A stretch of 64,000 nucleotides of DNA from Cyclobacteriaceae bacterium (GTDB lineage: Bacteria > Bacteroidota > Bacteroidia > Cytophagales > Cyclobacteriaceae), in contig JAEUUG010000003.1 in assembly GCA_016787565.1 (NCBI GenBank), positions 434,001 to 498,000 on the forward strand. The letters are read 5' to 3'. Numbering within the stretch: the first letter of the stretch is position 1; each line of letters begins with the position of its first letter. This document shows, in pieces, positions 46,536 through 55,305 of the stretch. The position numbers and the translations under genes are program-made. The notes under the pieces were generated by a model, which worked only from the letters and a program-made list of their open reading frames with translations, did not search any database and had not been told where the DNA came from.

Positions 46536-47648
46536 CTATTGCGGAGGAAGTGGGGGAGGAACTGCACCTAAAACAGCTTGCAGTTCGGGTACATCTCCGG
46601 CTTTGAGCCAACTGACCATACCTTGTTTCCATACCAGTGTTTCTCTGGTGAATGATCCCTGTTGCATCATTTGTTGAAGATTTTGTATGTTGAAGGGACC
46701 CTGTTGTTGCCCGTTTATAGCAATGAAGAAACTTGAAGCGATACCTGGAACTGGCGGTGGAGCCTGATTAGCCTGTTGACTTTGTTGATTTTGCTGATTC
46801 ATGATCTGACCCATTTGCTGGGCCATTGCGAAGCCCATACCCATGCCCATGCCGCTGGCTGCATCACTTCCCGGATTTTTTGCTGCTTGCTCCATTGCGT
46901 TTGCAGCCTGAAATTGTGTGTACTGGTTCAGGTTACCCAGAATACCCATGCTGCTTCGTTTATCAATCATCTGTTCAACCTCTGGCGGCAAGGAAATATT
47001 TTCGACAAGGAATTTTGTAACCTCTAGTCCATAGTCATTAAACTCTGGATTTATTTTGCCGCTGATAAACTTCGAGAGTTCATCGTAGTTGGATGCCAGA
47101 TCTAAAATTGGAATTTTACTTTCGCCCAATGCATCGGTAAATCGAGTAATGATCAGGTTGCGTAATTGCTCAGCTACTTCTTCGGTAGTGAAATGCGCTT
47201 TGGTACCTGTAATTTCTTTTACAAATTTACCGGCATCAACAATCTTAATGGCAAATGTTCCGAAGGCACGGAGTCGTACCGGACCGAATTCGGCATCGCG
47301 CAGCATGATGGGATTTTTGGTTCCCCATTTCTGATCGGTGAAGTTTTTGGTATTGACAAAGTAGACTTCGGCTTTAAAGGGACTGTCAAATCCATACTTC
47401 CAACCCATGAGGGTTGTGAGAATCGGCATGTTTTGGGTTGTGAGCGTATACAACCCAGGATTGTAGACATCAGCAATTCGCCCTTCGTTTACGAATACGG
47501 CTTGCTGGCTTTCACGAACAGTGAGTTTTGCACCTGTTTTAATTTCATTATCATGTCTGGGAAAGCGCCACACCATCGTGTTGTTGGTGTCGTCTGTCCA
47601 TTCAATAATGTCAATGAGTTCAGTTTTAAGCTTATCCCAAATACTCAT
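46536..47648 (-). CDS. SPFH-domain (YdjI/virion-core-like) protein with C-terminal GYF_2 domain
   Basis: 370 residues. No membrane segment. The SPFH core (residues about 20-235) shows DNEIKTGAKLTVRESQQAVFVNEG, RLRAFGTFAIKIVDAGKFV and LEVTKFLVENISLPPEV. A glycine/methionine/glutamine-rich linker (GMGMGMGFAMAQQMGQIMNQQ) connects to a GYF_2 domain at about 305-355 (FIAINGQQQGPFNIQNLQQM, WKQGMVSWLKAGDVPEL), a module that binds proline-rich peptides, then a PPPLPPQ tail. Homologues are often named virion core protein, a misleading label. It precedes a zinc-ribbon membrane protein gene; the two probably act together at the membrane. Confidence 0.88.
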   Translation of the reverse strand: MSIWDKLKTELIDIIEWTDDTNNTMVWRFPRHDNEIKTGAKLTVRESQQAVFVNEGRIADVYNPGLYTLTTQNMPILTTLMGWKYGFDSPFKAEVYFVNTKNFTDQKWGTKNPIMLRDAEFGPVRLRAFGTFAIKIVDAGKFVKEITGTKAHFTTEEVAEQLRNLIITRFTDALGESKIPILDLASNYDELSKFISGKINPEFNDYGLEVTKFLVENISLPPEVEQMIDKRSSMGILGNLNQYTQFQAANAMEQAAKNPGSDAASGMGMGMGFAMAQQMGQIMNQQNQQSQQANQAPPPVPGIASSFFIAINGQQQGPFNIQNLQQMMQQGSFTRETLVWKQGMVSWLKAGDVPELQAVLGAVPPPLPPQ

Positions 47649-47772
47649 GGTAGTAATTTTTTGTTAGACCGGGTGGAAGTTATAAAAAAAAAGAATGCAT
47701 GAAAAAACTGAGGTCAAGTTTTAAAACCTTCAGTTGTGTAGCAGAATAAAATCGGAAGAAGATTACGGGAAT

Positions 47773-48387
47773 CTATTTGCTCGCGAGATCTTTCAGAAAA
47801 CTTCTGAATTTCTCTGTATCGTAGTTAGCTGCACCGACTTTTTGCGAAGCAATTTTTCCATCGGGTCCGATAACCAGTGTGGTGGGAATAGTTGATACCT
47901 GAAGTTGTTTCGGAAGATTGCCGGCCGGTGTGAAAATGGGAAAATTGTATTCTTTTTCTTTCACAAATTTCCCAATCTTTTCTTGGGTTCCCGGTTGGTC
48001 TAAGGCGAGCATCACAAACGCAATCTTCTCATTTTCGCCAATGCTGTTGTATAGATTTTGAATGGAGGGCATTTCCATCCGGCAGGGACCACACCATGTG
48101 GCCCAGAGATTGATAAAAACTACCTTGCCTTTATACTGATTGAAATCAATCTTGTTCCCGTTGAGATCTTGAAGGATAAAGTTATAGTCAAAATCATTTT
48201 TCTTAGTGGCTTCGCTGGGACTGTAATCCATGGCACCCGTTAGCATCAATGCATTGCCGGCCACGGACGAGATTCCTGACAGCATTCCGGTATACCGGAG
48301 TATCAGAACCAGCGCAAACGCTGTGAGCCAGGGCCTGAGTGCTTGAATAATCCGCATAAACTTTTGACCGTTGATCAATTTATTCAT
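47773..48387 (-). CDS. TlpA-like membrane-anchored thioredoxin
   Basis: 204 residues with an N-terminal membrane segment (LRPWLTAFALVLILRYTGML) and a periplasmic thioredoxin-fold domain. The active site is ATWCGPCRMEMPSIQ, with cis-proline in STIPTTLVIGPDG. DLNGNKIDFNQYKGKVVFINLW is the usual TlpA/ResA entry strand. It would reduce or maintain thiols of exported proteins or cytochrome c. It stands alone, divergent from the TPR protein gene; no cytochrome c genes are nearby. Confidence 0.88.
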   Translation of the reverse strand: MNKLINGQKFMRIIQALRPWLTAFALVLILRYTGMLSGISSVAGNALMLTGAMDYSPSEATKKNDFDYNFILQDLNGNKIDFNQYKGKVVFINLWATWCGPCRMEMPSIQNLYNSIGENEKIAFVMLALDQPGTQEKIGKFVKEKEYNFPIFTPAGNLPKQLQVSTIPTTLVIGPDGKIASQKVGAANYDTEKFRSFLKDLASK

Positions 48388-48459
48388 TTTTGGCCTGTTA
48401 ATTGGTTTTTACCTTATTCAATTGTCACGAATTTCTTTAATTTCGAAAGATAATTAATC

Positions 48460-50250
48460 ATGCAAATGACAAAAGTTGGCTCAGTGAAGTTCATTTTTCT
48501 TTTTCTTTTTGTTTCAGTGTCTGTTTTTGGGCAGAAAGTAAAGTATAAAGACATTTTTGCCTTGCTAAATGCAAAGCAATATGAGCAGGCTGAACCTTTT
48601 CTTAAGCGGTATTTAAAGGAGAATGACGATAATCCCAATGCTTTCTTATTCATGGGGATCATCTACCAGGATAAATCGGGAAAGATGGACGTGCTGAAGC
48701 AGACTAAAGGAGCTATAGCCAATATGGATTCGGCAATACTTTTTTATGATAGGGCATTGAAAGCCCTCACCGAAAAGGAAGTCAAAAAAAATGATGAGTA
48801 CTATCAGGCCTATAACCGAAGAGATTTACGTACGGGTGAGTTCGGAGTAAAACTATCGGACATACAATTTGATCTGCAGAAAAGAAATGAAGGTTTACGT
48901 GAGCGGATTGATCGTGTAAAAATGGTGAAGTATTATTTTGCCTTGTCGGATAGCCTTTATAAAAAATCAACTAAACTCTTCACATATTTTCAGCAAACCT
49001 ATCCTGGTGAAAATGAAATGTATCTTCGGGCAGACGAAGAAACTGTCAAGGGTCTGAGCGCATTAGCAATTCGTTTTGACTCTTGTACGAAAGCATTTGA
49101 GCATTATAAAGCGAGTCTCAGCAACCTTGGAAAAACAGGCTACAACCAGTCCATTTCCTTAACTGAAATTAAAGATTACAAGGGCGATGGTGTGTCCGGT
49201 TCAGATTTTTATCTCGAGGAAGTTTCTTTATGGGATTACAAGAAATTTGCGGAGAAATCAAAGCTCGTCATCGAGAAAGAAATTTTCCCGATGCGTGATA
49301 ACCTAGTTAACTACGATATCGAAATTAATAAACTACGTGAGAGGCTGACACGCGATTCTGTTTCCGTGAAAAGTGACCTGACCCGATTGATTAATAAATT
49401 ATTATACGATCAATTAAAAAAGTTTGATGCAGATCCATTGCCCATGGAGGTTTTTACGCTAAAGACAACAGACCTTGAGTACCGGTCGACCCTCCTGGAG
49501 AATAAGCCCTATCGTGATTCGGCCAATGTTCATCTGCGTTTAAAACTTGTTAAGGCTGAAATGAAAGTATTGGATAAACTTGATAGCATTGCCGGAAAAC
49601 TGACGAACGCCAATCTGGAGGAAGAGGTGCTTAACTATAACCATTTCATCAGTAATACTTACAGCAACAGCATTGTATTGAAGAGCTATATCAAAGCATT
49701 AAAGGAATATGCTGAACGTGAAAAACGAAAAAAGACTGAAGAACTTGAACTTCACTTAGGCGCGATAAATTGGATCATTGATAAGCAGGATTCTATTTCA
49801 GTAGTACTGACAAAGTCTTCTAAAAATTTCAAGCCTTTGATTGCTGTGGAAGAGAAATACACAGCAGGGCTTACTTACAAAGATTCGCTATCGGCTGATG
49901 GATACTTCTATACCATTACCGCTTCGCGGAAGCCGGAAACCAAGGTGATTTTCCCAATCGATAAACCAAGCTTTAAACTGGCTCGCTTGCCAGTATCAAA
50001 ATCAATTTCATATACGGATGCTGGTGGTCAACTCTATTTTATTCTGATTTTTTCTGAACGGGTGGCCGATGGAAAATACCCGGCTACGTTGGCGAAGATT
50101 TATCGGTCGGATGGTTTGGCCTGGAGTGTAAATTACAAGATGTCTTTTGTACCTGTAGAATTGACTTTCAAACAAGATATTGGAGAATTAACCATTAAAG
50201 GTGAAAGTCAGGTAATGGTTATCGACAAGAATGGGAAGTTGCTGAAATAA
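48460..50250 (+). CDS. secreted TPR-containing protein of unknown function
   Basis: 596 residues with a signal peptide (FIFLFLFVSVSVFGQ); an ATG two codons in is an alternative start. Residues 25-75 look like a TPR pair (IFALLNAKQYEQAEPFLKRYL, NPNAFLFMGIIYQDK). The long middle is charged, mostly helical, with coiled-coil tendency (DIEINKLRERLTRDSVSV). The C-terminal 110 residues look like beta strands (GYFYTITASRK, GQLYFILIFSERVADGKYPATLAKI). I know no characterised relative; the layout resembles periplasmic proteins of Cytophagales. Monocistronic as far as can be seen. Confidence 0.75.
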   Translation: MQMTKVGSVKFIFLFLFVSVSVFGQKVKYKDIFALLNAKQYEQAEPFLKRYLKENDDNPNAFLFMGIIYQDKSGKMDVLKQTKGAIANMDSAILFYDRALKALTEKEVKKNDEYYQAYNRRDLRTGEFGVKLSDIQFDLQKRNEGLRERIDRVKMVKYYFALSDSLYKKSTKLFTYFQQTYPGENEMYLRADEETVKGLSALAIRFDSCTKAFEHYKASLSNLGKTGYNQSISLTEIKDYKGDGVSGSDFYLEEVSLWDYKKFAEKSKLVIEKEIFPMRDNLVNYDIEINKLRERLTRDSVSVKSDLTRLINKLLYDQLKKFDADPLPMEVFTLKTTDLEYRSTLLENKPYRDSANVHLRLKLVKAEMKVLDKLDSIAGKLTNANLEEEVLNYNHFISNTYSNSIVLKSYIKALKEYAEREKRKKTEELELHLGAINWIIDKQDSISVVLTKSSKNFKPLIAVEEKYTAGLTYKDSLSADGYFYTITASRKPETKVIFPIDKPSFKLARLPVSKSISYTDAGGQLYFILIFSERVADGKYPATLAKIYRSDGLAWSVNYKMSFVPVELTFKQDIGELTIKGESQVMVIDKNGKLLK

Positions 50251-50270
50251 ACTAATGCGTCAAATACGCT

Positions 50271-50723
50271 TTAACTCTGACCGACAAGTTTTTTCCAATC
50301 CTGAAAGCGCATGTCAATGCGCATCTTCATTCGATCATAGTTTTCCCAGCTATCCACTACATGATAAATAGAAGGGAGTCCTTTCACTAAAATTTCATCA
50401 TAATCATTTCGGTACAAACCACCACCATAATAGTAATAGGTGAACATGTTTCCCTGGCGGTTGAAAAACTCGTAGCCTAAGTAGCCATCCCAAATCTCGC
50501 TGAGAATAGTACAGGATATTTCTCTGCGCCTAAATCGGAAAATCTGGTTAGAAGCTTCATCTTCAAAATATTCAGAAAATAATCCTGCGTCAATAATCCA
50601 ACCCAGGTACATCCCGATATGGACATACGCTTGTTCTATCGGTAAATTGTCAGGGAAGTTGCCAAGGAAGTGACTCTTAGCGTTATCGTAGATGGTCTTT
50701 TGGATTTCCGCCTTTTTTTCCAT
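50271..50723 (-). CDS. small conserved cytosolic protein (DUF7832-like)
   Basis: 150 residues, no signal or membrane segment. The motif YDNAKSHFLGNFPDNLPIEQAYVHIG, read in parts as KSHFLGNFPDNLP and AYVHIGMYLGWIID, then GLFSEYF, resembles a small family (labelled DUF7832 in databases, if I recall correctly) found sporadically near toxin-immunity loci. Nothing toxin-like lies beside it here. It is the last gene of a loose minus-strand series and convergent with the TPR protein. Function unknown. Confidence 0.7.
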   Translation of the reverse strand: MEKKAEIQKTIYDNAKSHFLGNFPDNLPIEQAYVHIGMYLGWIIDAGLFSEYFEDEASNQIFRFRRREISCTILSEIWDGYLGYEFFNRQGNMFTYYYYGGGLYRNDYDEILVKGLPSIYHVVDSWENYDRMKMRIDMRFQDWKKLVGQS

Positions 50724-50780
50724 GTAACAATGTTAATTGTGTCCTATCACTTAAACAAATAAATATATCACTTTATCAGC

Positions 50781-52019
50781 TTAATGGAAGAATAAGTAAC
50801 CAATAAAGATAGCAGCAATAAATCCGGACAAGTCTGCGATAAGTCCACCTGTAAGAGCATATCTGGTTTTGCGGATGTTGACGGATCCAAAATATAAAGC
50901 CAGAATGTAGAATGTTGTCTCAGCGCATCCCCGGAACACGGCTGCAAGATTCGCAACAAAGCCATCAGGTCCTCCGGGATTGTTTTTCGAAATCTCAATC
51001 ATCATGCCCCTTGCTGCCTGTCCGCTCAGGGGCTTCAGGTATGCAACCGGCAAGGCGTCAACAAAATCTGTATTTATGTCTGCCTGGCCTAAGGTCCATT
51101 TAACTCCCTGATTAAAATAATCTAACGCACCTGAGGCCCGGAACAAACCGATACCAACAAGGATGGCTACCAGAAAGGGTATGATCTTAATTGAAATTTC
51201 AAAACCTTCTTTCGCACCTTCAATGAAGGTTTCAAAGATTGAAATTCTTTTCAGGATGCCGAGAACCATAAACAGCGTAATGATGGTGAGAATGGTAACG
51301 CTGGTAAACAAGGTCGACTGTTGTTGGAGTTCAGTTGGCGTGAGGGATGCAAAGTACCACACACCCATTCCAACAAAACCGGTGAAGCCTAACAGGTATG
51401 CAATGATCACCGGATCAAACAAGTTAATCTTCTGTCGCAGACTTACATACAACAGTCCAGCAACAGTGGAGCAGAATGTTGCGATTAAGGTTGGGATAAA
51501 AATACTGGTTGGGTTAGCTGCGCCCAGGGTTGCCCGATCGGCTATTACAGATAATGGTATAATCGTTAAGCCCGAAGCATTGAGCACCAAAAACATGATC
51601 TGTGCATTGGATGCTGTTTCCTTATCCGGGTTAAGTTCCTGCAACTCTTTCATGGCCTTCAGGCCAAGTGGTGTTGCTGCATTATCGAGGCCGAGCATGT
51701 TGGCACTGAAATTCAATATCATCGAACCTGTGGCCGGATGATTCTTTGGAACTTCTGGAAAGAGTCGCGCGAAAAACGGTCCGACAAATCGCGACAGGAT
51801 GGCTACCATACCACCACGTTCACCAATCTTCATTAATCCTAACCAGAGCGTCATTACGCCTGTAAGCGCAATGGAAATTTCAAATCCGGTCTTGGCCATG
51901 TCGAATGTAGATTGCAGCATGTTTGGAAATACCTGCATATCCTGAAAGAATATCAGCTTCACAACAGCAACAACAAAGGCGATAAGAAAGAAAGCTACCC
52001 AAATGTAATTGAGAATCAT
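50781..52019 (-). CDS. SpmA-SpmB fusion (nucleoside recognition/Gate domain membrane protein)
   Basis: 412 residues with about ten membrane helices. Two halves can be seen: residues 1-200 with GSMILNFSANMLGLDNAATPLGLKAM (in parts NMLGLDNAATPLG) and MFLVLNASGLTIIPLSV, matching SpmA, and residues 250-412 with GAKEGFEISIKIIPFLVAILV, LPVAYLKPLSGQAARG and RGCAETTFYILALYFGSV, matching SpmB. Both belong to the nucleoside-recognition (Gate) family, named after spore maturation in Bacillus but common in non-sporing Bacteroidota. The transported compound is not known. Confidence 0.9.
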   Translation of the reverse strand: MILNYIWVAFFLIAFVVAVVKLIFFQDMQVFPNMLQSTFDMAKTGFEISIALTGVMTLWLGLMKIGERGGMVAILSRFVGPFFARLFPEVPKNHPATGSMILNFSANMLGLDNAATPLGLKAMKELQELNPDKETASNAQIMFLVLNASGLTIIPLSVIADRATLGAANPTSIFIPTLIATFCSTVAGLLYVSLRQKINLFDPVIIAYLLGFTGFVGMGVWYFASLTPTELQQQSTLFTSVTILTIITLFMVLGILKRISIFETFIEGAKEGFEISIKIIPFLVAILVGIGLFRASGALDYFNQGVKWTLGQADINTDFVDALPVAYLKPLSGQAARGMMIEISKNNPGGPDGFVANLAAVFRGCAETTFYILALYFGSVNIRKTRYALTGGLIADLSGFIAAIFIGYLFFH

Positions 52020-52076
52020 GGGCTGGTGTTAATCAGATAAATTTCTGTGGTAAGAAACTGAATGTTGCGGATACAA

Positions 52077-52775
52077 TCAACTATTGATCAGATTAAGTGT
52101 AAGGCAGGCTGCGAGTCCTGCAGTTTCTGTACGGAGCCGGCTGGTGCCAAGACTTACTTTTTTAAATCCATTGGTCAGTGCCAGGTGTAACTCTTCCTCA
52201 GAAAAATCGCCTTCCGGACCAATCAAAACCAAATACTGACCTCCGCTTTTTGCAATATCCTTTAAATGATTCGGGTTGGTGTGATCAACATGTGCAATAA
52301 ACCGTGAAGTCTCAGTTGACTTCTCCACTACATCGGAAAATGGAATTACTGCTGATATTCTGGGAAGGGTTGCTTTCAGTGATTGTTTCATCGCACTGAT
52401 CGCCACTTTCTCCAATCGCTCAGCTTTGGTGAAGGTCCGTTCAGTATGCCGGCACAACAGGAGGGTAATTGAATCAACGCCAACCTCAACGGCCTTCTCC
52501 ACAAACCATTCAATGCGCTCGGCATTTTTGGTTGGTGAAATAGCAATATGGAGAGTGTGATTTTTAGGCGCTTCTTTTATTTTATGTTCGATTACAAAAC
52601 CACAGGAAGCGGGATTGTTATCGATGATAATGGCTTCGTAAAAGAAGCCCCGTCCATCGGTTATTCGTATGGTATCGCCTTTACTTTTTCGTAACACTTT
52701 TAAGCAATGACGCGATTCATCAGCATCCAGGTGTAGAATGCCTTCTGGAATCAGTGGCTGATAAAAAATGTTCAC
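52077..52775 (-). CDS. rsmE: 16S rRNA (uracil1498-N3)-methyltransferase RsmE
   Basis: 232 residues of the SPOUT methyltransferase superfamily. The start is GTG at 52775 (NIFYQPLIPEGILHLDADES follows), 4 bp after the stop of the acyl-CoA-binding protein gene. The PUA-like N-terminus has HCLKVLRKSKGD; the trefoil-knot SAM site shows LIGPEGDFSEEEL and SLGTSRLRTETAGLAA. It methylates U1498 of 16S rRNA in the assembled small subunit. Probably cotranscribed with the ACBP gene upstream. Confidence 0.93.
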   Translation of the reverse strand: MNIFYQPLIPEGILHLDADESRHCLKVLRKSKGDTIRITDGRGFFYEAIIIDNNPASCGFVIEHKIKEAPKNHTLHIAISPTKNAERIEWFVEKAVEVGVDSITLLLCRHTERTFTKAERLEKVAISAMKQSLKATLPRISAVIPFSDVVEKSTETSRFIAHVDHTNPNHLKDIAKSGGQYLVLIGPEGDFSEEELHLALTNGFKKVSLGTSRLRTETAGLAACLTLNLINS

Positions 52776-52779
52776 TCAA

Positions 52780-53043
52780 TCACGCGTATTGTTGGTAGAG
52801 CTGCTCCATCAGGGTGATGTAATCCTGCATGGACTGTTCTTTTGATTTTCCTTTCAGTTCGGCCCATGCATCGTATTTGGCAATTCCCTTGAAATCGAAA
52901 CCACCCGGCCTTTCTCCGGCTACATCGCCCTCTGTCGCTTGCTTAAACAAAGCATAGAGCCGCAATAATTCTTCGTTGCTTGGTCTCTTGGTCAGTTCTT
53001 TTGAACGTGCTACAGCGGCATCAAATTGTTCTTGTACAGTCAT
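52780..53043 (-). CDS. acyl-CoA-binding protein (ACBP)
   Basis: 87 residues, the exact size of the four-helix ACBP fold. Binding-site residues are recognisable in LRLYALFKQATEGD (Y and K of the YxxxKQAT block), FDFKGIAKYDAWAELKG and the final MQDYITLMEQL. ACBP carries long-chain acyl-CoA esters in the cytosol. It is common in eukaryotes and known in a limited set of bacteria. It lies 51 bp after citrate synthase and 4 bp before rsmE on the same strand. Confidence 0.93.
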   Translation of the reverse strand: MTVQEQFDAAVARSKELTKRPSNEELLRLYALFKQATEGDVAGERPGGFDFKGIAKYDAWAELKGKSKEQSMQDYITLMEQLYQQYA

Positions 53044-53094
53044 GGTGGTAAGAAAGAGAAATAGGCACGGAGTTCACGCTCCGTGCCGAAGGTG

Positions 53095-54381
53095 TTATCG
53101 TTTCGTGATGCTTGTATAATCGCGTGTCGTGTGGCCCGTGTAAATCTGGCGTGGGCGGCCAATGGGTTCTTTATTTTCCCGCATCTCTTTCCATTGGGCA
53201 ATCCATCCGGGTAAGCGGCCTATCGCGAACATTACGGTAAACATATCAACCGGAATTCCGAGCGCACGATAAATAATCCCGGAATAGAAATCGACATTCG
53301 GATAAAGTCTTCTTTCCACAAAGTATGGATCTTTTAATGCGGCTTCTTCTAATTTCTGCGCAATTTCCAAAACCGGATCATTGACACCCAGTTTCGTCAA
53401 TACATCATCAGCAGCCTTCTTGATGATCTTGGCACGTGGATCGAAGTTTTTATAAACCCGATGACCGAAGCCCATCAGGCGGAAGCCACTGTTCTTATCT
53501 TTTGCTTTGTTAATCCATTTTTCTGTGTCGCCACCATCTTTACGAATATTTTCCAGCATAACAATTACCTCTTGATTTGCACCACCGTGTAAGGGGCCCC
53601 AAAGTGCATTGATTCCTGCAGAAATTGACGAGTAGATACTTGCCTTGGACGAACCTACTATTCTTACTGTAGAGGTAGAACAGTTTTGTTCATGGTCGGC
53701 ATGGAGAATTAATAATTTATCGAGCGCATTCGCCACAACCGGATCAACATTATAATCTTCAGCCGGCAAGGCAAACATCATTTTCAAAAAGCGTGAACAA
53801 TAGTCAATGCTGTTATCGGGATAGTTTACAGGATGCCCTACAGCATTTTTGTACGACCATGCAGCAAAGGTTGGCATTTTGGCAAGTGACCGCACAATGC
53901 TGAGGTAAACACCTTCAGCAGAACGGTTCGGATCAAGTGACTCCGGATAGAATGCAGTTTGGGAGCAGAACAGAGAAGCTAATACACCCATTGGGTGGGA
54001 TGTAGAGGGAAAACCGTCCAATATCTTTTTGGTGTCTTCGTGAACAAGCGTATGCGTCTTGATGTCGTGCGTGAATTTATCGAGCTGAGGCTGCGTTGGA
54101 AGTTCACCGAAAATCAGCAAATAGGCTACCTCGATGAAGCTGGATTTCTCCGCTAATTGTTCGATGGGATAACCTCTGTATCGCAGAATTCCATGATCGC
54201 CATCCAGAAAGGTGATCGCACTTTTTGTTGCTCCGGTATTTTTGTATCCAGGATCAAGGGTTATCACCTTTACTTCTTCCAGCAGGTTACCAATTTCAAT
54301 GGCTACTTCACCTTCCGATCCCTCAATAATGGGAAGTTTGTACGACTTACCGTCAATAATCAATTCAGCTGTTCTCGACAT
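53095..54381 (-). CDS. gltA: citrate synthase
   Basis: 428 residues, the length of the hexameric type I bacterial form. The catalytic triad blocks are LILHADHEQNCSTSTVRIVGS (first histidine, read as ILHADHEQN), GPLHGGANQEV (second histidine) and GFGHRVYKNFDPRA, with the aspartate region VDFYSGIIYRALGIP near the end. N-terminal TLDPGYKNTGATKSAITFLDGD and GILRYRGYPIEQLAEKS are also family-typical. It condenses acetyl-CoA and oxaloacetate to enter the TCA cycle. Flanked on the same strand by the prohibitin-like gene upstream (79 bp) and ACBP downstream. Confidence 0.96.
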   Translation of the reverse strand: MSRTAELIIDGKSYKLPIIEGSEGEVAIEIGNLLEEVKVITLDPGYKNTGATKSAITFLDGDHGILRYRGYPIEQLAEKSSFIEVAYLLIFGELPTQPQLDKFTHDIKTHTLVHEDTKKILDGFPSTSHPMGVLASLFCSQTAFYPESLDPNRSAEGVYLSIVRSLAKMPTFAAWSYKNAVGHPVNYPDNSIDYCSRFLKMMFALPAEDYNVDPVVANALDKLLILHADHEQNCSTSTVRIVGSSKASIYSSISAGINALWGPLHGGANQEVIVMLENIRKDGGDTEKWINKAKDKNSGFRLMGFGHRVYKNFDPRAKIIKKAADDVLTKLGVNDPVLEIAQKLEEAALKDPYFVERRLYPNVDFYSGIIYRALGIPVDMFTVMFAIGRLPGWIAQWKEMRENKEPIGRPRQIYTGHTTRDYTSITKR

Positions 54382-54460
54382 GTTTAAATCTGTTTAACAC
54401 AATTTTTAAATATACGGTTGATTTGGCTTTTGCGAAAAATTTGTTCCAAAAATCTGATTT

Positions 54461-55279
54461 TCAATTATTGCCGAGGATGAGCGGCAACCCGTCTTTACCC
54501 GATCCGACAATAATAATTTTGGAGTTAGGCGACTTGGAAAGTTCCAATGTTGCTTCAATACCCCTCATCTTCAATAGTTTGTCAGTTAAGCTGTTGTTTA
54601 TGATGTTGTTGGCTCGTGATTCACCTTCTGCCGCAATTCTTTTGCGCTCAGCCTCACTCTTTTCTTTATCCAGCCTAAACTGGTAGGCCAATGCTTCCTG
54701 CTCTTGCTGAAGCTTGTTTTGAATTGCGCCTTTTATCTGATCAGGTAAGTTAATGGAACGAATCAATACAGCCGGAGCATTCACAAAATTTTGCTGCAAT
54801 ATTGATTCTGTTTCAGTGCGTATGGCACCCTCTACCTCAGCTCGTTTGGTGGAATAAATTTCTTCCGCAGTATAACGTCCCATCACCTGACGAACGGTAG
54901 ACCGAACTTCTGGTATCACCAGGATATTGACATAATTCTTGGTGAATTTTTCATGGATATAACCGATTTTGTCCGGCATCGGATTGTATCGCACGGTAAC
55001 ATCTACATGAATGGATAGACCGCTTTTGTCCAGTACATCCATGTTCTCGTCCGATGAAGTTTCGTTTACGTTGTAGACGTAGACATCATTCCAGGGAGCC
55101 TTGAAATGAACACCTTGTTCAATAACATTTTCTTTATCAAGGCCCTTACCGAACTTGTAGAAAATAACAGCGCGTTGGGTGGCTTCAATGGTATAAAAAA
55201 TACTGGAGGAAATGCCAAACAAAACAAAAAGGGCTATTACACCCAGGATGATAAAAGGTAAAAATCTTCTGTTGTTCAT
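54461..55279 (-). CDS. prohibitin-like SPFH membrane protein
   Basis: 272 residues with an N-terminal membrane helix (FLPFIILGVIALFVLFGIS). The SPFH domain is AVIFYKFGKGLDKENVIEQGVHFKAPW (in parts) and VDVTVRYNPMPDKIGYIHEKF. After it come VRSTVRQVMGRYTAEEIYSTKR and a long helix LQQEQEALAYQFRLDKEKSEAERKR, as in prohibitins. It would form a ring-shaped membrane scaffold. It begins 26 bp after the channel-like membrane protein gene, so the two may be coupled. It is the second SPFH protein in the window and is of a different subfamily from the one at 46536-47648. Confidence 0.92.
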   Translation of the reverse strand: MNNRRFLPFIILGVIALFVLFGISSSIFYTIEATQRAVIFYKFGKGLDKENVIEQGVHFKAPWNDVYVYNVNETSSDENMDVLDKSGLSIHVDVTVRYNPMPDKIGYIHEKFTKNYVNILVIPEVRSTVRQVMGRYTAEEIYSTKRAEVEGAIRTETESILQQNFVNAPAVLIRSINLPDQIKGAIQNKLQQEQEALAYQFRLDKEKSEAERKRIAAEGESRANNIINNSLTDKLLKMRGIEATLELSKSPNSKIIIVGSGKDGLPLILGNN

Positions 55280-55305
55280 AGTTTAGTGTATTAATACGTT
55301 GTGTT

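Noticed and set aside
46536-47648. Phage origin suggested by the usual label virion core protein
   Set aside because: The protein is a bacterial SPFH-GYF protein; no phage genes are nearby.
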